From positions 1-47,744 of the forward strand of contig JBOGUF010000013.1 of assembly GCA_050696075.1 (NCBI GenBank): DNA of 47,744 nt. Reading direction: 5' to 3'. Positions 33,435 through 41,031 of the stretch are shown here, one piece after another. Below the pieces are notes generated by a model. It was not told where the DNA came from. It searched no databases and saw only the letters and a program-made list of their open reading frames with translations. The translations under genes were made by a program, and so were the position numbers. Source of the DNA: JBOGUF01 sp050696075 (lineage in GTDB: Bacteria > Chloroflexota > Chloroflexia > Thermomicrobiales > UBA6265). Within the stretch, counting starts at the first letter, position 1. Every line of letters begins with the position of its first letter.

Positions 33435-33497
33435 ATCGGAGAAGTACGACATGTAGGACATGTAGGATAACTGCGACACGTACGATATGTCATTGTT
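33435..33497 (+). repeat. 9-bp phased repeat cluster D
   Basis: Seven units in phase between 33435 and 33497; GTACGACAT at 33444, GTAGGATAA at 33462 and GTACGATAT at 33480 are good examples. It lies about 125 bases upstream of cluster C and in the opposite orientation, so the parA promoter is bracketed by inverted arrays. The last unit overlaps the 3' end of the next gene. Confidence 0.75.
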
Positions 33498-33873
33498 GAC
33501 GCTTGAGCCGCTTGCCTGGTCGGTAGTGTCGCTCGACCCAGGGTGCTTGTTTGATTGCCCGGGCGCGCAACTGCTGAAACTGCTGAAGGACCTCGACGGG
33601 AAGGGGAGTCGGTTCACCGGCAGCGAGGATGGCTGAGAGGTGCTGCTCAAGATCCGCCGGCGGTGGCTCGCCGAGGACCAGGACGTGCCAGATACGATCA
33701 AGGTGAAAGCGAGAGGCGGAGAGGTCACAGTCGGGGCGGGCAAAGAGCGCGTACGCTGCGGCCCAGGACGCGCTCCCGGCCGACCGTTCATTCGGGAAGC
33801 GAGCGGTTTGGTGATGGCTGGGAAGGTTCTGCTCGGGGGAGGGTGCCTCGCGGTCTCGTTCGGGATGCGGCAT
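33490..33873 (-). CDS. Hypothetical element protein
   Basis: A 127-residue protein, basic at both ends and helical in the middle (AAAYALFARPDCDLSASRFH, ILAAGEPTPLPVEVLQQFQQ). No known family. It lies upstream of parA in the same direction, and repeat clusters D and E lie at its 3' and 5' ends, so it may belong to the partition regulon. Confidence 0.5.
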   Translation of the reverse strand: MPHPERDREAPSPEQNLPSHHQTARFPNERSAGSASWAAAYALFARPDCDLSASRFHLDRIWHVLVLGEPPPADLEQHLSAILAAGEPTPLPVEVLQQFQQLRARAIKQAPWVERHYRPGKRLKRQQ

Positions 33874-33928
33874 AGAAGAGCAGCATAATCTGGAATTGAC
33901 ATAAGATGATAGGGGATAGGTAAGGAAT

Positions 33929-34027
33929 CTGTGAGAACGCGGAAAGTGCGGAGAAATAGGAGGTGTACGAGGTGCCTGCCTGGTGTGATAAGTGTGACAT
34001 GTATGATTAGTGTGAGTGAAACGAGTT
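33929..34027 (+). repeat. 9-bp phased repeat cluster E
   Basis: Eleven 9-base slots in register from 33929 to 34027. The best are GTGTGATAA at 33983, GTGTGACAT at 33992, GTATGATTA at 34001 and GTGTGAGTG at 34010, with weaker GGA- or CGA-centred units to the left. It lies in the 234-base gap between two leftward genes, upstream of the 127-residue protein gene; the rest of that gap (33874-33928, 34028-34107) shows no gene. Confidence 0.75.
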
Positions 34028-34107
34028 GGGTGTTGTCGCTCAAAGGGATATGTCGGCGAGAAGGAGAGGGCAGGTCACAGGGGTCCGCAGGGCGGTTGAG
34101 AATCGGC

Positions 34108-34734
34108 CTACGGCTCATGAAGTTCCACGTCGGCATCATCCAACTTCTTCACAAAGCAGCCGGGGGAGAAGGGCTCGTAGCCCCGGCCGGCCAGAAACTG
34201 CTGCCAGGCAGGGCGCTCGTAGATGTCTTCCCACGAGGGCGTGGCAATGCGGGCAGCATCGGGGAAGCGGTTCAGCAACGTCTCCTCGAAGCCGGTCCAG
34301 ACGAGCCGGAGCGCCGTGTCGCCGATCGGCTCTTTCTGGCGGGCAAAATCGAAGAGGTAGCACTCCCAGAGCACGAGGAGGTGATCGGCCGGGTAGTACC
34401 AGGCCTGGGCGTTGCCGATCTCGCGGTGACGCATGCCCTCCCACTCGGAGGAGGCCACTGTGCCAACGGCACCGTCTTGCGTCGGAGTCGGGTAGAGGTC
34501 GACGGTCAGCCGAATCTCCGGCTCGAGGACGTACGGACGGCCGTGGACATAGGCACGATCACCAGACTTGTGCCTGAGGGGGAGGAGCTCTTCGCGGAGA
34601 TAGTAGGGCTCGTCGGAGACGTGCAGGTGCATGCGCACCGTTGAGGTCTCGCGCCCGATACGCGCCTCACCGAGGACCACGTCGTGGCCCCAGTAAGCGT
34701 CGTCGTTGTCGATGATCGGTTCGCGTTCGGTCAT
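34108..34734 (-). CDS. Hypothetical element protein
   Basis: A 208-residue protein starting at the ATG at 34732-34734 behind AAGGAG; the longer frame to 35214 runs through the neighbouring gene in another frame. It is strand-rich and aromatic (HLHVSDEPYYLREELLPLRH, WYYPADHLLVLWECYLFDFA), with no membrane segment. No family recognised. It is 20 bases downstream of the paralogue of the 29.3-kb protein and probably co-transcribed with it. Confidence 0.6.
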   Translation of the reverse strand: MTEREPIIDNDDAYWGHDVVLGEARIGRETSTVRMHLHVSDEPYYLREELLPLRHKSGDRAYVHGRPYVLEPEIRLTVDLYPTPTQDGAVGTVASSEWEGMRHREIGNAQAWYYPADHLLVLWECYLFDFARQKEPIGDTALRLVWTGFEETLLNRFPDAARIATPSWEDIYERPAWQQFLAGRGYEPFSPGCFVKKLDDADVELHEP

Positions 34735-34754
34735 AGGCTCCTTATAGCACCTCC

Positions 34755-35183
34755 TCAGTATTCCCCTGGCAAGAGCAGCGTCGTCTCGCTGCGGTCGGCC
34801 TCGGTGATCACCCACAGGCGCTCGCCAACCCGCGTCGCGTAGACGGACAGGAGGCGATGGCCCAGCCGCAAGGCCTCCGCGTTCACCCGGCGGTCGTGGG
34901 CGTCCAGGTCGCCCCAGTCGCCGTGCTTGTGCCGCAGCAGGAACTCGGGCGGGATGTGCTCGCCGGCGTCCATCGCGTCGAGCGCCCCGGGCGTGGTGAG
35001 CACCTGGCCCAACGGAAACCGGCCGGGCAGGAGCAACGCCAGGTGCAGCGCGTGGGTTTGCTCGAGCCAGGCGTCGAGGTGCGCCCGCGAGGGCAGTTGC
35101 TTGTAGCGCTGGTAGGCCTGCTCGTAGGCATCGAGGGTCGTCCGGTAGTTCGGCAACCGTCGCTCGTGTTCGGCGGGGGACAT
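34755..35183 (-). CDS. Conserved plasmid/phage-type hypothetical protein (paralogue)
   Basis: A 142-residue paralogue of the protein at 29266-29694: KHGDWGDLDAHDRRVNAEAL, RLLSVYATR, LWVITEADRSETTLLLPGEY. No ribosome site is seen before its ATG; a weak CATACT at 35197-35192 would give a leaderless start. Repeat cluster F lies about 90 bases upstream and could regulate it. Function unknown. Confidence 0.75.
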   Translation of the reverse strand: MSPAEHERRLPNYRTTLDAYEQAYQRYKQLPSRAHLDAWLEQTHALHLALLLPGRFPLGQVLTTPGALDAMDAGEHIPPEFLLRHKHGDWGDLDAHDRRVNAEALRLGHRLLSVYATRVGERLWVITEADRSETTLLLPGEY

Positions 35184-35485
35184 ATAGAGCGAGTATGCCC
35201 GCGTGGCCCGGCAAAATCAGTGAGGTAGCTCACGTTTCTTCAGACGCGCAGCAGCGCCGCGAAGTGGAGGGGGGTGTGAGATGTGTGACATGTCTCCCAT
35301 GTGCGATGCGTCCGACGCGTACGACATCGGCGACAACGATGGCAACCGTGCGCCGGTGACAACGAGCGGAGGCAAGGGAAGGTTTGGTAAACGGCTCTTC
35401 CCCGGATTGGACCGCTCTCTATATTGACATAACGGAATGCGATGTGGCACAAGTGAAGTACGGACAGGAAGCGACGAGAGGGGTG
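35184..35485. other. Intergenic stretch carrying repeat cluster F
   Basis: No gene seen. It holds the 9-bp repeats at 35274-35336 and an AT-rich patch with TTGACATAA near 35424-35434, also found at 33896-33905, that could be a promoter. Confidence 0.4.
35274..35336 (+). repeat. 9-bp phased repeat cluster F
   Basis: Seven units in strict phase: GTGTGAGAT at 35274, GTGTGACAT at 35283, then GTGCGATGC at 35301, GTACGACAT at 35319 and others between. Two units are identical to units in clusters D and E. Confidence 0.75.
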
Positions 35486-35695
35486 ATGGCCATGCCAAGG
35501 CTATGGCAACGCCAGCCGACCAACCCGCGCCGGACGCGCGAAACAACGGCGGTGAGTTTCTAGGTCGCAGACCTCGTCGCGCTGGGGCGATTGATCGCGA
35601 CGGGACAGGCCGTGCTTCAGGAGCGCCCGCCGGTCGTGGCGCGTCTCAAGGCGGCGATGACCCGCCTGGGGGTACCGATCTCGACGGGACTCTAG
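35486..35695 (+). pseudogene. Small hypothetical gene interrupted by an in-frame amber stop
   Basis: From ATG 35486 (GAGAGG site upstream) the frame reads 25 codons to TAG at 35561-35563, then continues in frame with VADLVALGRLIATGQAVLQE and ends RLGVPISTGL at TAG 35693. The downstream part has strongly protein-like composition. A point mutation or sequencing error would explain the stop. No family assigned. The 177 bases up to 35872 hold nothing I recognise. Confidence 0.35.
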
Positions 35696-35872
35696 CGCCT
35701 CAGGTGGCCGCGCATAGCGCGCGGATCTGCGATCGCCTCGACACTCGGGGCGTTGCCTTGTTGCGGGCAATCTGCATTACGCGCAATCGCCTGTCATCGA
35801 GGACTGGAAAATCGGTGGCTAAACGTAGTCTTCCAGGCCCTCCTCGCAGAGCCGATATCCGCAAAGAATGCG

Positions 35873-36541
35873 TTACTGCGCGACGAGTTGGCCATCCCGG
35901 CAATGGAGGGCTAACCTGGTCCATAGCCCAAGCGTTTCCTTGAAGATGGTGTTGTAGAGGTCGGCGGCAGTGTCGCAGGCGATCAAGCCCTCTCGCACGG
36001 CCCGCGCGAGGAGGTCGCTGATCCGCTCGACCGGGTGGCCGGGGTGGAGCGCGGCGAGGAGGTTGACGATGGCCGCGTCGTCGCTCCACAGCGTCCAGCC
36101 GCGCGCGATCGCCACCGCGGCGCACTCCGCCTCGCCGCGGCCGATCTTCTTCACGCGGATCGAGGGATCGGTCGCCCCCGCCTGCCGCCACGTGGTCGGA
36201 TCCATGAGCTCGTCGGTTCTTCGCAATTCCGCGTGCGAGAGCTCGACCAGCCGCCAGCGGCTGTTCACGTCGAGATAGAAGGCCACCCGGCGTTGAAAGC
36301 GCACGGCGTCGAGCGGCCGGCCCAGCCGCTGTTGCAGGTAGAACGCGCCCTTGGCAAACTCGGCCGTCGGCTGCTGCCCGAACGGCGGGATCTCCTCGGG
36401 GTCGATAATGGTTGGCGGCACGAAGATGGGACCCCCGGCGAGCGCCGAGAGGAGCGGCACCTGATCGGCATCGACGAACATCGCCAGCACCATAGTGTCG
36501 ACGACGCACGGGGCGGCCGCCGAGTCCGGCGAGCTTACCAA
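35873..36541 (-). CDS. PIN-like domain protein, putative toxin of an XRE-ImmA pair
   Basis: A 222-residue protein starting at a TTG that overlaps the stop of the upstream XRE-ImmA/IrrE gene by 7 bases. Residues 12-25 read PCVVDTMVLAMFVD, the first acidic site of PIN RNases; later GRGEAECAAVAIARGWTLWS and DDAAIVNLLA give the central glutamate and paired aspartates. It is longer than simple VapC toxins. Overlap with a helix-turn-helix plus metallopeptidase protein suggests a two-gene toxin-antitoxin or defence module. Confidence 0.72.
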   Translation of the reverse strand: MVSSPDSAAAPCVVDTMVLAMFVDADQVPLLSALAGGPIFVPPTIIDPEEIPPFGQQPTAEFAKGAFYLQQRLGRPLDAVRFQRRVAFYLDVNSRWRLVELSHAELRRTDELMDPTTWRQAGATDPSIRVKKIGRGEAECAAVAIARGWTLWSDDAAIVNLLAALHPGHPVERISDLLARAVREGLIACDTAADLYNTIFKETLGLWTRLALHCRDGQLVAQ

Positions 36542-37776
36542 CCCTCGCCGCTCCTCGCCTTCGTTCGGGGCCTTGTCGGCTCCGGCAGCTCGTCGAATTC
36601 GCGCGACTCCGCTTCCTCGGCGGGCGCAGGCGTTGCCAGCAGCTCGCCGAGGACCTCCTCCAGCGACACCCGAAGCAGATCGGCAGCCGCGGCGGAGCTC
36701 AACTCCTCGTCCTCTACGAGCGCGCACACCCGATCGAGCACCGAGGTTGGGTAGCAGCCCAAGGAGAGGCCGCCAAGGCGAGCCGTCGGGTAGTACTCGT
36801 CGCGACCGAGCCCGAGTCGGGCCGCGAGGTGACCGGGGCTGTATCCCCGGTACTCCTCGTAGCGCTCGGGGGACAACAACCCCTCGCTGCGCAGCCGGAT
36901 CAGCATCGTGGCGTAGCTCACCCGGAAGTAGCGGTGCAGGTCGATGACGTCCAGCGGGCTGACGATCGTCCTGTCGGGGCGCTGGGCCACGTGCTCGCGG
37001 AGCGCCGCGCCCGGCACGAGGAAGTGGGCGGCGAACGCGTCGGCGAAGCGCTCCCGCCGGTCGGGATCGCCGGCGCGGCTGACGAGCCCCCGCTCCTGGT
37101 AGTGGAAGAGGGCGTGGGCGAACTCGTGGGCCAGCGTGAACGCCTGGCGCCCCCGCGTCGTGGCGGTGTTGACCAGGATGCAGTAGCCCAACCGCGGGTG
37201 GTTATAAAAGACGCCGGAGACCCCCACGCCCTCGCCGATCCGATCGAGCGCGACGCGGTAGACCAGCACCCCCGCGCGATCGAGGAAGGCGAGCAGGTCC
37301 GGGATCGCGTCCGCACCCAGGCCGTAGAAGGTGCGCACGTCTTCCGCCAGTTTCGGCGCGAGTCGGGAGTCCATGATGGCGCGCGCCGCCCGCCATTCCG
37401 TCTTCGGCGGGATGGCGCGTCCCGGGGGGTTGACGCCGCAGGACTCCAACAGGTCGGACCACTCGTCGAGGAACGCGATCCAGCGCCGAACCGCGGCCTT
37501 CGTGTGCGGCGGCTGCGCACGCAACCCGCGGTAGACGAACTCGTGCTCCTCGGCGGAGATCGGCGCGGGTTCGGTGCCGAGCAGGCTACCGGTCGTCGCG
37601 CCGTAGGCCTCGGCGAGCCGGGCGAGCTGCGCGTAACTCGGGACGCGGCGGTCGTTCTCCCAGTACGAGACGACCTCGCGGACGACACCGACGACCTCGG
37701 CGATCTCGTGCTGACTGTACTCCGCCAGCTCGCGGGCCTGGCGGAGGCGGGCACCCAGGCCGGACATGGCGATCAT
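36535..37776 (-). CDS. XRE helix-turn-helix plus ImmA/IrrE metallopeptidase protein
   Basis: A 413-residue protein starting at ATG with AAGGAG 6 bases before. Residues 8-65 form an XRE helix-turn-helix (YSQHEIAEVVGVVREVVSYW). A zinc peptidase motif HEFAH at 217-221 and AFAAHFLVPGAALREHVAQ downstream mark the ImmA/IrrE domain, which cleaves regulators in phage and mobile-element control. Fused proteins of this type often pair with toxins. It is divergent from CBASS and TGTAAC repeats lie upstream. Confidence 0.88.
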   Translation of the reverse strand: MIAMSGLGARLRQARELAEYSQHEIAEVVGVVREVVSYWENDRRVPSYAQLARLAEAYGATTGSLLGTEPAPISAEEHEFVYRGLRAQPPHTKAAVRRWIAFLDEWSDLLESCGVNPPGRAIPPKTEWRAARAIMDSRLAPKLAEDVRTFYGLGADAIPDLLAFLDRAGVLVYRVALDRIGEGVGVSGVFYNHPRLGYCILVNTATTRGRQAFTLAHEFAHALFHYQERGLVSRAGDPDRRERFADAFAAHFLVPGAALREHVAQRPDRTIVSPLDVIDLHRYFRVSYATMLIRLRSEGLLSPERYEEYRGYSPGHLAARLGLGRDEYYPTARLGGLSLGCYPTSVLDRVCALVEDEELSSAAAADLLRVSLEEVLGELLATPAPAEEAESREFDELPEPTRPRTKARSGEGW

Positions 37777-37827
37777 CAGTCGCTCCTTGCCCTAGCGGTC
37801 CATCCAGAACCGAGTAGGGGCCTTGTT

Positions 37828-37866
37828 GTTACATCCATTGCTAACTGTAACACGTATAGTGTAACA
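37828..37866. promoter_or_regulatory. Putative operator of the XRE-ImmA gene
   Basis: TGTAACA occurs at 37846 and again at 37860, 14 bases apart, and GTTACA in inverted orientation at 37828. They lie in the 229-base divergent region between the XRE-ImmA gene and the CBASS operon, close enough to affect both. No clear CBASS promoter was found. Confidence 0.45.
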
Positions 37867-38005
37867 TCCCGGCGGTGCCATGTGGGCAGCTCGCTCTACA
37901 CGGCTGCCAATGGTACTTCGGGTTGATTGTCCGCGCCTGGGAGGGATTTGCAGCGGCCAGCTTGGGTTGGCGAGGTTCGTTCGCTTGCAACTTCGGAGGG
38001 TCGAC

Positions 38006-39064
38006 GTGGCCAACATTCAGCGGCAGTTCGAGCAGTTCCACGAGACAATCAAGCTCAAGCGCTTCGGGGAGAATGAGATCCTCCGTGAGAAGCGCGACAT
38101 CATTCGCAAGAAGCTAAAGGACCGACTGCCGGACGTGTTTGCGGCGCACGGCGAAGCGTGCCCGACGTTCCGCTTCCGCGACCAAGGCAGCTACGAGATG
38201 GACACCGGCGTCAAGCCGCTCAACGACGACTACGACATCGACCAGGGCCTCTACTTCGCCGTCGGCACGGACGCCTACCCTGATCCTGTCGTCCTGAAGC
38301 GGCGAGTACGCGAGGCCCTCACAGGCCACACCAAGGACGTGCGGATCCGCCGATCGTGTGTGACTATCTTCTACCAGCGCGAGGGCGAGCCGATCTACCA
38401 CGTCGATGTCGCCGTGTACGCCGACGGCTCCCACGAGGCGGACGGCAAGGCGCGGCTCGCGAAGGGTCGGGAGAGCTCGGAGACGGAGCACCGCATCTGG
38501 GAGATCTCGAATCCCCAGGCGCTGACAGAGAAGATCGAGGGGCGATTCGCCGGAAACGACCGCGCGCAGTTCCGCCGCGTCGTACGCTCCCTCAAGCGCT
38601 GGAGCGACAAGAGCTTCCCGAAGGACGGCAACGCGGCCCCGCTGGGGATCGGCCTCACGGTCGCCGCATATTACGATCTCCAGTGCGCCTACACCGACGT
38701 CATCGCAGGCAAGCCGGACGACCTGCGAGCGCTCCGCGATCTCGTGCGCGCTATCCTCGGGCGGTTCGTCATCACGGGATTCGACTGGAGCACGCTGCGG
38801 CCGATCCGCCGACTGTCCGTGAAACTGCCTGTCGAGCCGTACACCGATCTCTTCGCGCGGATGAGCGATAAGCAGATGGTGGAATTCGAGGATAAGCTGA
38901 AACGGCTGCGGGATGCACTCGACGCGGCGTCATCGGTCGTCGACCCCGTCGAGGCATGCCAGGAGCTCCAGAAGGTGTTCGGGAAGGATTTCCCCGTGCC
39001 CGCGCCGGAAGACACGGCACGGCGGCACGCACCCGCTATCGTCTCCTCAAGCAGCAGCGCGTAG
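38006..39064 (+). CDS. CBASS cyclic-oligonucleotide synthase (CD-NTase)
   Basis: A 352-residue nucleotidyltransferase of the cGAS/DncV-like fold. The GTG at 38006 has a GGAGG site 7 bases upstream. GS motif is at residues 61-62 (DQGSYEMD), metal-binding acids in NDDYDIDQGLYF (about 74-79) and the third acid D134 in IYHVDVAVYAD. In CBASS it senses phage infection and makes a cyclic di- or trinucleotide that activates the effector. It starts the four-gene core of type II CBASS. The product nucleotide cannot be read from sequence. Confidence 0.9.
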   Translation: MANIQRQFEQFHETIKLKRFGENEILREKRDIIRKKLKDRLPDVFAAHGEACPTFRFRDQGSYEMDTGVKPLNDDYDIDQGLYFAVGTDAYPDPVVLKRRVREALTGHTKDVRIRRSCVTIFYQREGEPIYHVDVAVYADGSHEADGKARLAKGRESSETEHRIWEISNPQALTEKIEGRFAGNDRAQFRRVVRSLKRWSDKSFPKDGNAAPLGIGLTVAAYYDLQCAYTDVIAGKPDDLRALRDLVRAILGRFVITGFDWSTLRPIRRLSVKLPVEPYTDLFARMSDKQMVEFEDKLKRLRDALDAASSVVDPVEACQELQKVFGKDFPVPAPEDTARRHAPAIVSSSSSA

Positions 39065-39070
39065 GCCAAT

Positions 39071-40516
39071 ATGGAGACCGGCGAGCGATTCGCCGAGCTG
39101 CTCGGCGTCGTGGAAGGGCTCGATCTCTTCCGCAATCCGCGCCGCATCGAGCGGCCGCTGGGTCGGAGTGGCGCAGCACTCGAGGGCGAGGTCGACGTCG
39201 AAGGGCAAGAGGTCACGCTCCGGCTTGTGCTCGACCAATCCTTCCCACTTACGCTCCCCATTTTCCTCCTCCGGCCGTGGGACGCCCTCGGCTTCATACC
39301 GCACGTCAGCCAAAGCGGCTTCGTCTGCTTCCTCGACCGCGAAGGCCTCGTTCTGGACCGGCGCCGCCCGGTGAGCGTCATCGAAGACGCCTTCTGTCGC
39401 ACGATCGGCGTCTTGTCCGATGGCATGAGCGGGCGGAATCTGGCCGACTTCGCGGACGAGTTCGAGGTGTACTGGTCGTCCCTGCCTGGGGACACGACGG
39501 CATTCTCCGTCCTCGACGCCGACGACAACATCAGCGAGGTCGTGCTCGCCTTCGCCAAGGACGAGCTCCGTTGGGTCGCGCGGGAAGAGGGCGACGTCGC
39601 CGCTTTCTATAACGGGGCATGTATCGGCGGGAAGTACACCTTGCGCAACGCGCTGTACCTGCCCTTGGAGCCTGGGACGCTCCTTGTCCCGCCGCGACCT
39701 GACGGCCCAATGTGGACCGCGCAAGACGCCCGTCGAGTCCTCCTGCCCGGGTTGGCGGAGGCGAGCCGCGCGCGGCTCCGAAGGCTGATCAAAGGGCGGC
39801 CGCGCGCGAGGGAGTACGTCATCGTGAAGCTGCCCCGTCCGTCAGACGGGGCCTCCCTGTTTGGTCTTCGGTACGAGGGGGTGAGCAAGCGGCATCCTCT
39901 TCACGAGGAGGGAACGGCCGAGCGCCTGATCCCGATCCAGATCAGACGCCTCGATCGGGCTTACCTCATCGGCCGCGGGGGAGGTGACGCGGCGCTTGGC
40001 GCGAAGCGTGTGCTCCTCGTCGGCTGTGGCGCGGTCGGTGGGCATGCGGCCTTCGAACTCGCCCGCGCGGGCGTGTTCACTCTGACACTCGTCGACCCCG
40101 ACACGCTCTGGCCCGAGAACACCTTCCGGCACGTCCTCGGCCATCGCTACTGGGCCAAGGCGAAGGCCGAAGCGCTCAAGGAGGCGCTCGCAAACCGGGC
40201 GGCCTTCGCCGCGCCGGGGCAGTTGTTCGGTCGGGCGCTCTCTGGCTGTGGCAGTCTCCACACGCCGTTCGGGTCGGTCGACGCCGTGCGAACGGCCGCG
40301 CTGGCCGCGCGACTGGCTATCGACGCGTTGACCGGCACGGAGCCGGGCAACCCGCTCCGGTCGTGGAAGGGCGACGCCGCTGCGTTCGAGGCGGCCGGCT
40401 TTCGCCCGTCGCCCCGCTACGGCGCCTCGCGAGACGAGCTCGACCGCCAGCAGTATTCGTATCGCAGCGTTCGATGCCCGGTCTGCGGCGCCCTCGCGCA
40501 GGAAGGCGCTCAGTGA
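39071..40516 (+). CDS. Cap2-like E2-E1 fusion of type II CBASS, apparently missing part of E1
   Basis: A 481-residue protein. The E2-like part has its likely catalytic cysteine at C86 (SGFVCFLDREGLVLD). The E1 (ThiF-like) part has the nucleotide-binding VGCGAVGGHA at about 318-326 and LVDPDTLWPENTFRHVLG. After KAEALKEALANR (to about residue 376) it jumps to GCGSLHTPFG near 393, where usual Cap2 proteins have about 100 more residues including a conserved ATP/Mg-binding Asp. The ending carries CPVCG. In intact systems Cap2 conjugates the synthase to a target to prime it. Either activity is lost or this is a reduced subfamily. Confidence 0.85.
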   Translation: METGERFAELLGVVEGLDLFRNPRRIERPLGRSGAALEGEVDVEGQEVTLRLVLDQSFPLTLPIFLLRPWDALGFIPHVSQSGFVCFLDREGLVLDRRRPVSVIEDAFCRTIGVLSDGMSGRNLADFADEFEVYWSSLPGDTTAFSVLDADDNISEVVLAFAKDELRWVAREEGDVAAFYNGACIGGKYTLRNALYLPLEPGTLLVPPRPDGPMWTAQDARRVLLPGLAEASRARLRRLIKGRPRAREYVIVKLPRPSDGASLFGLRYEGVSKRHPLHEEGTAERLIPIQIRRLDRAYLIGRGGGDAALGAKRVLLVGCGAVGGHAAFELARAGVFTLTLVDPDTLWPENTFRHVLGHRYWAKAKAEALKEALANRAAFAAPGQLFGRALSGCGSLHTPFGSVDAVRTAALAARLAIDALTGTEPGNPLRSWKGDAAAFEAAGFRPSPRYGASRDELDRQQYSYRSVRCPVCGALAQEGAQ

Positions 40517-41022
40517 ATAGTGTGAATAGGGGAAGATCCGGCGAGCGTCTGACGTTCGCCCGGTCCGACGGACGCCACTTCCAGATCGGTCCCATCGCGC
40601 TGGAGACGCTCCTCGGCTACGCCCAAGACGAACCATTCAAACCCGAGGCCGGCGGCGTGCTCTTGGGACGCCACCTCCTCGACACGAGGGACGTCGTCGT
40701 CGACCGGGTGACGACGCCACAGCCGGGAGACCGGCAAGCCCGCCTCCGCTTCTTTCGGGCGTGCCGGCGGCACCAACGGTTGATCGACCGGGCGTGGGTG
40801 GAGAGCGGCGGTACGTGCACCTACCTCGGCGAGTGGCATACCCACCCCGAACCGAATCCGACTCCCTCATGGATCGATTCGCTCGATTGGCGGCGTAAGC
40901 TGGCATTCGACCGGTACACGGAACCGATCTTCTTCGTCATCGTCGGCACCGCGGAGATGCGCGCCTGGGAAGGTCGACGGTACGGCCACCTGGCGGCCCT
41001 TCGACGAATCGAGGAACGGTAG
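40513..41022 (+). CDS. Cap3-like JAB/MPN isopeptidase of type II CBASS
   Basis: A 169-residue metalloprotease starting at GTG inside the Cap2 stop region (GTGA overlap). The JAMM catalytic set is visible: E45 in EAGGVLLGR, H109 and H111 in GEWHTHPEP, S119 and D122 in TPSWIDSLDW. Cap3 removes Cap2-made conjugates and resets the system. It lies between Cap2 and the effector. Confidence 0.92.
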   Translation: MNSVNRGRSGERLTFARSDGRHFQIGPIALETLLGYAQDEPFKPEAGGVLLGRHLLDTRDVVVDRVTTPQPGDRQARLRFFRACRRHQRLIDRAWVESGGTCTYLGEWHTHPEPNPTPSWIDSLDWRRKLAFDRYTEPIFFVIVGTAEMRAWEGRRYGHLAALRRIEER

Positions 41023-41031
41023 GAAGAGCGC

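Noticed and set aside
33435..33497. Short repeats considered as a CRISPR array
   Set aside because: Units are 9 bp, adjoining and degenerate with no unique spacers, and no cas genes are present.
33255..34139. A minus-strand frame with repeated SYMSYMSY-like tripeptides
   Set aside because: The tripeptides come from the 9-bp DNA repeats read in frame. The frame overlaps parA's start and another gene, so I treat the repeats as DNA sites, not protein.
35437..35943. A 168-codon plus-strand frame in the gap at 35.4-35.9 kb
   Set aside because: Its composition is low complexity, it runs into the 3' end of the PIN gene on the other strand, and the better coding signal there is in another frame (35486-35695).
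37880..38005. An N-terminal extension of the CD-NTase gene
   Set aside because: The extra 42 residues have no family similarity, and the GTG at 38006 has an ideal GGAGG site.
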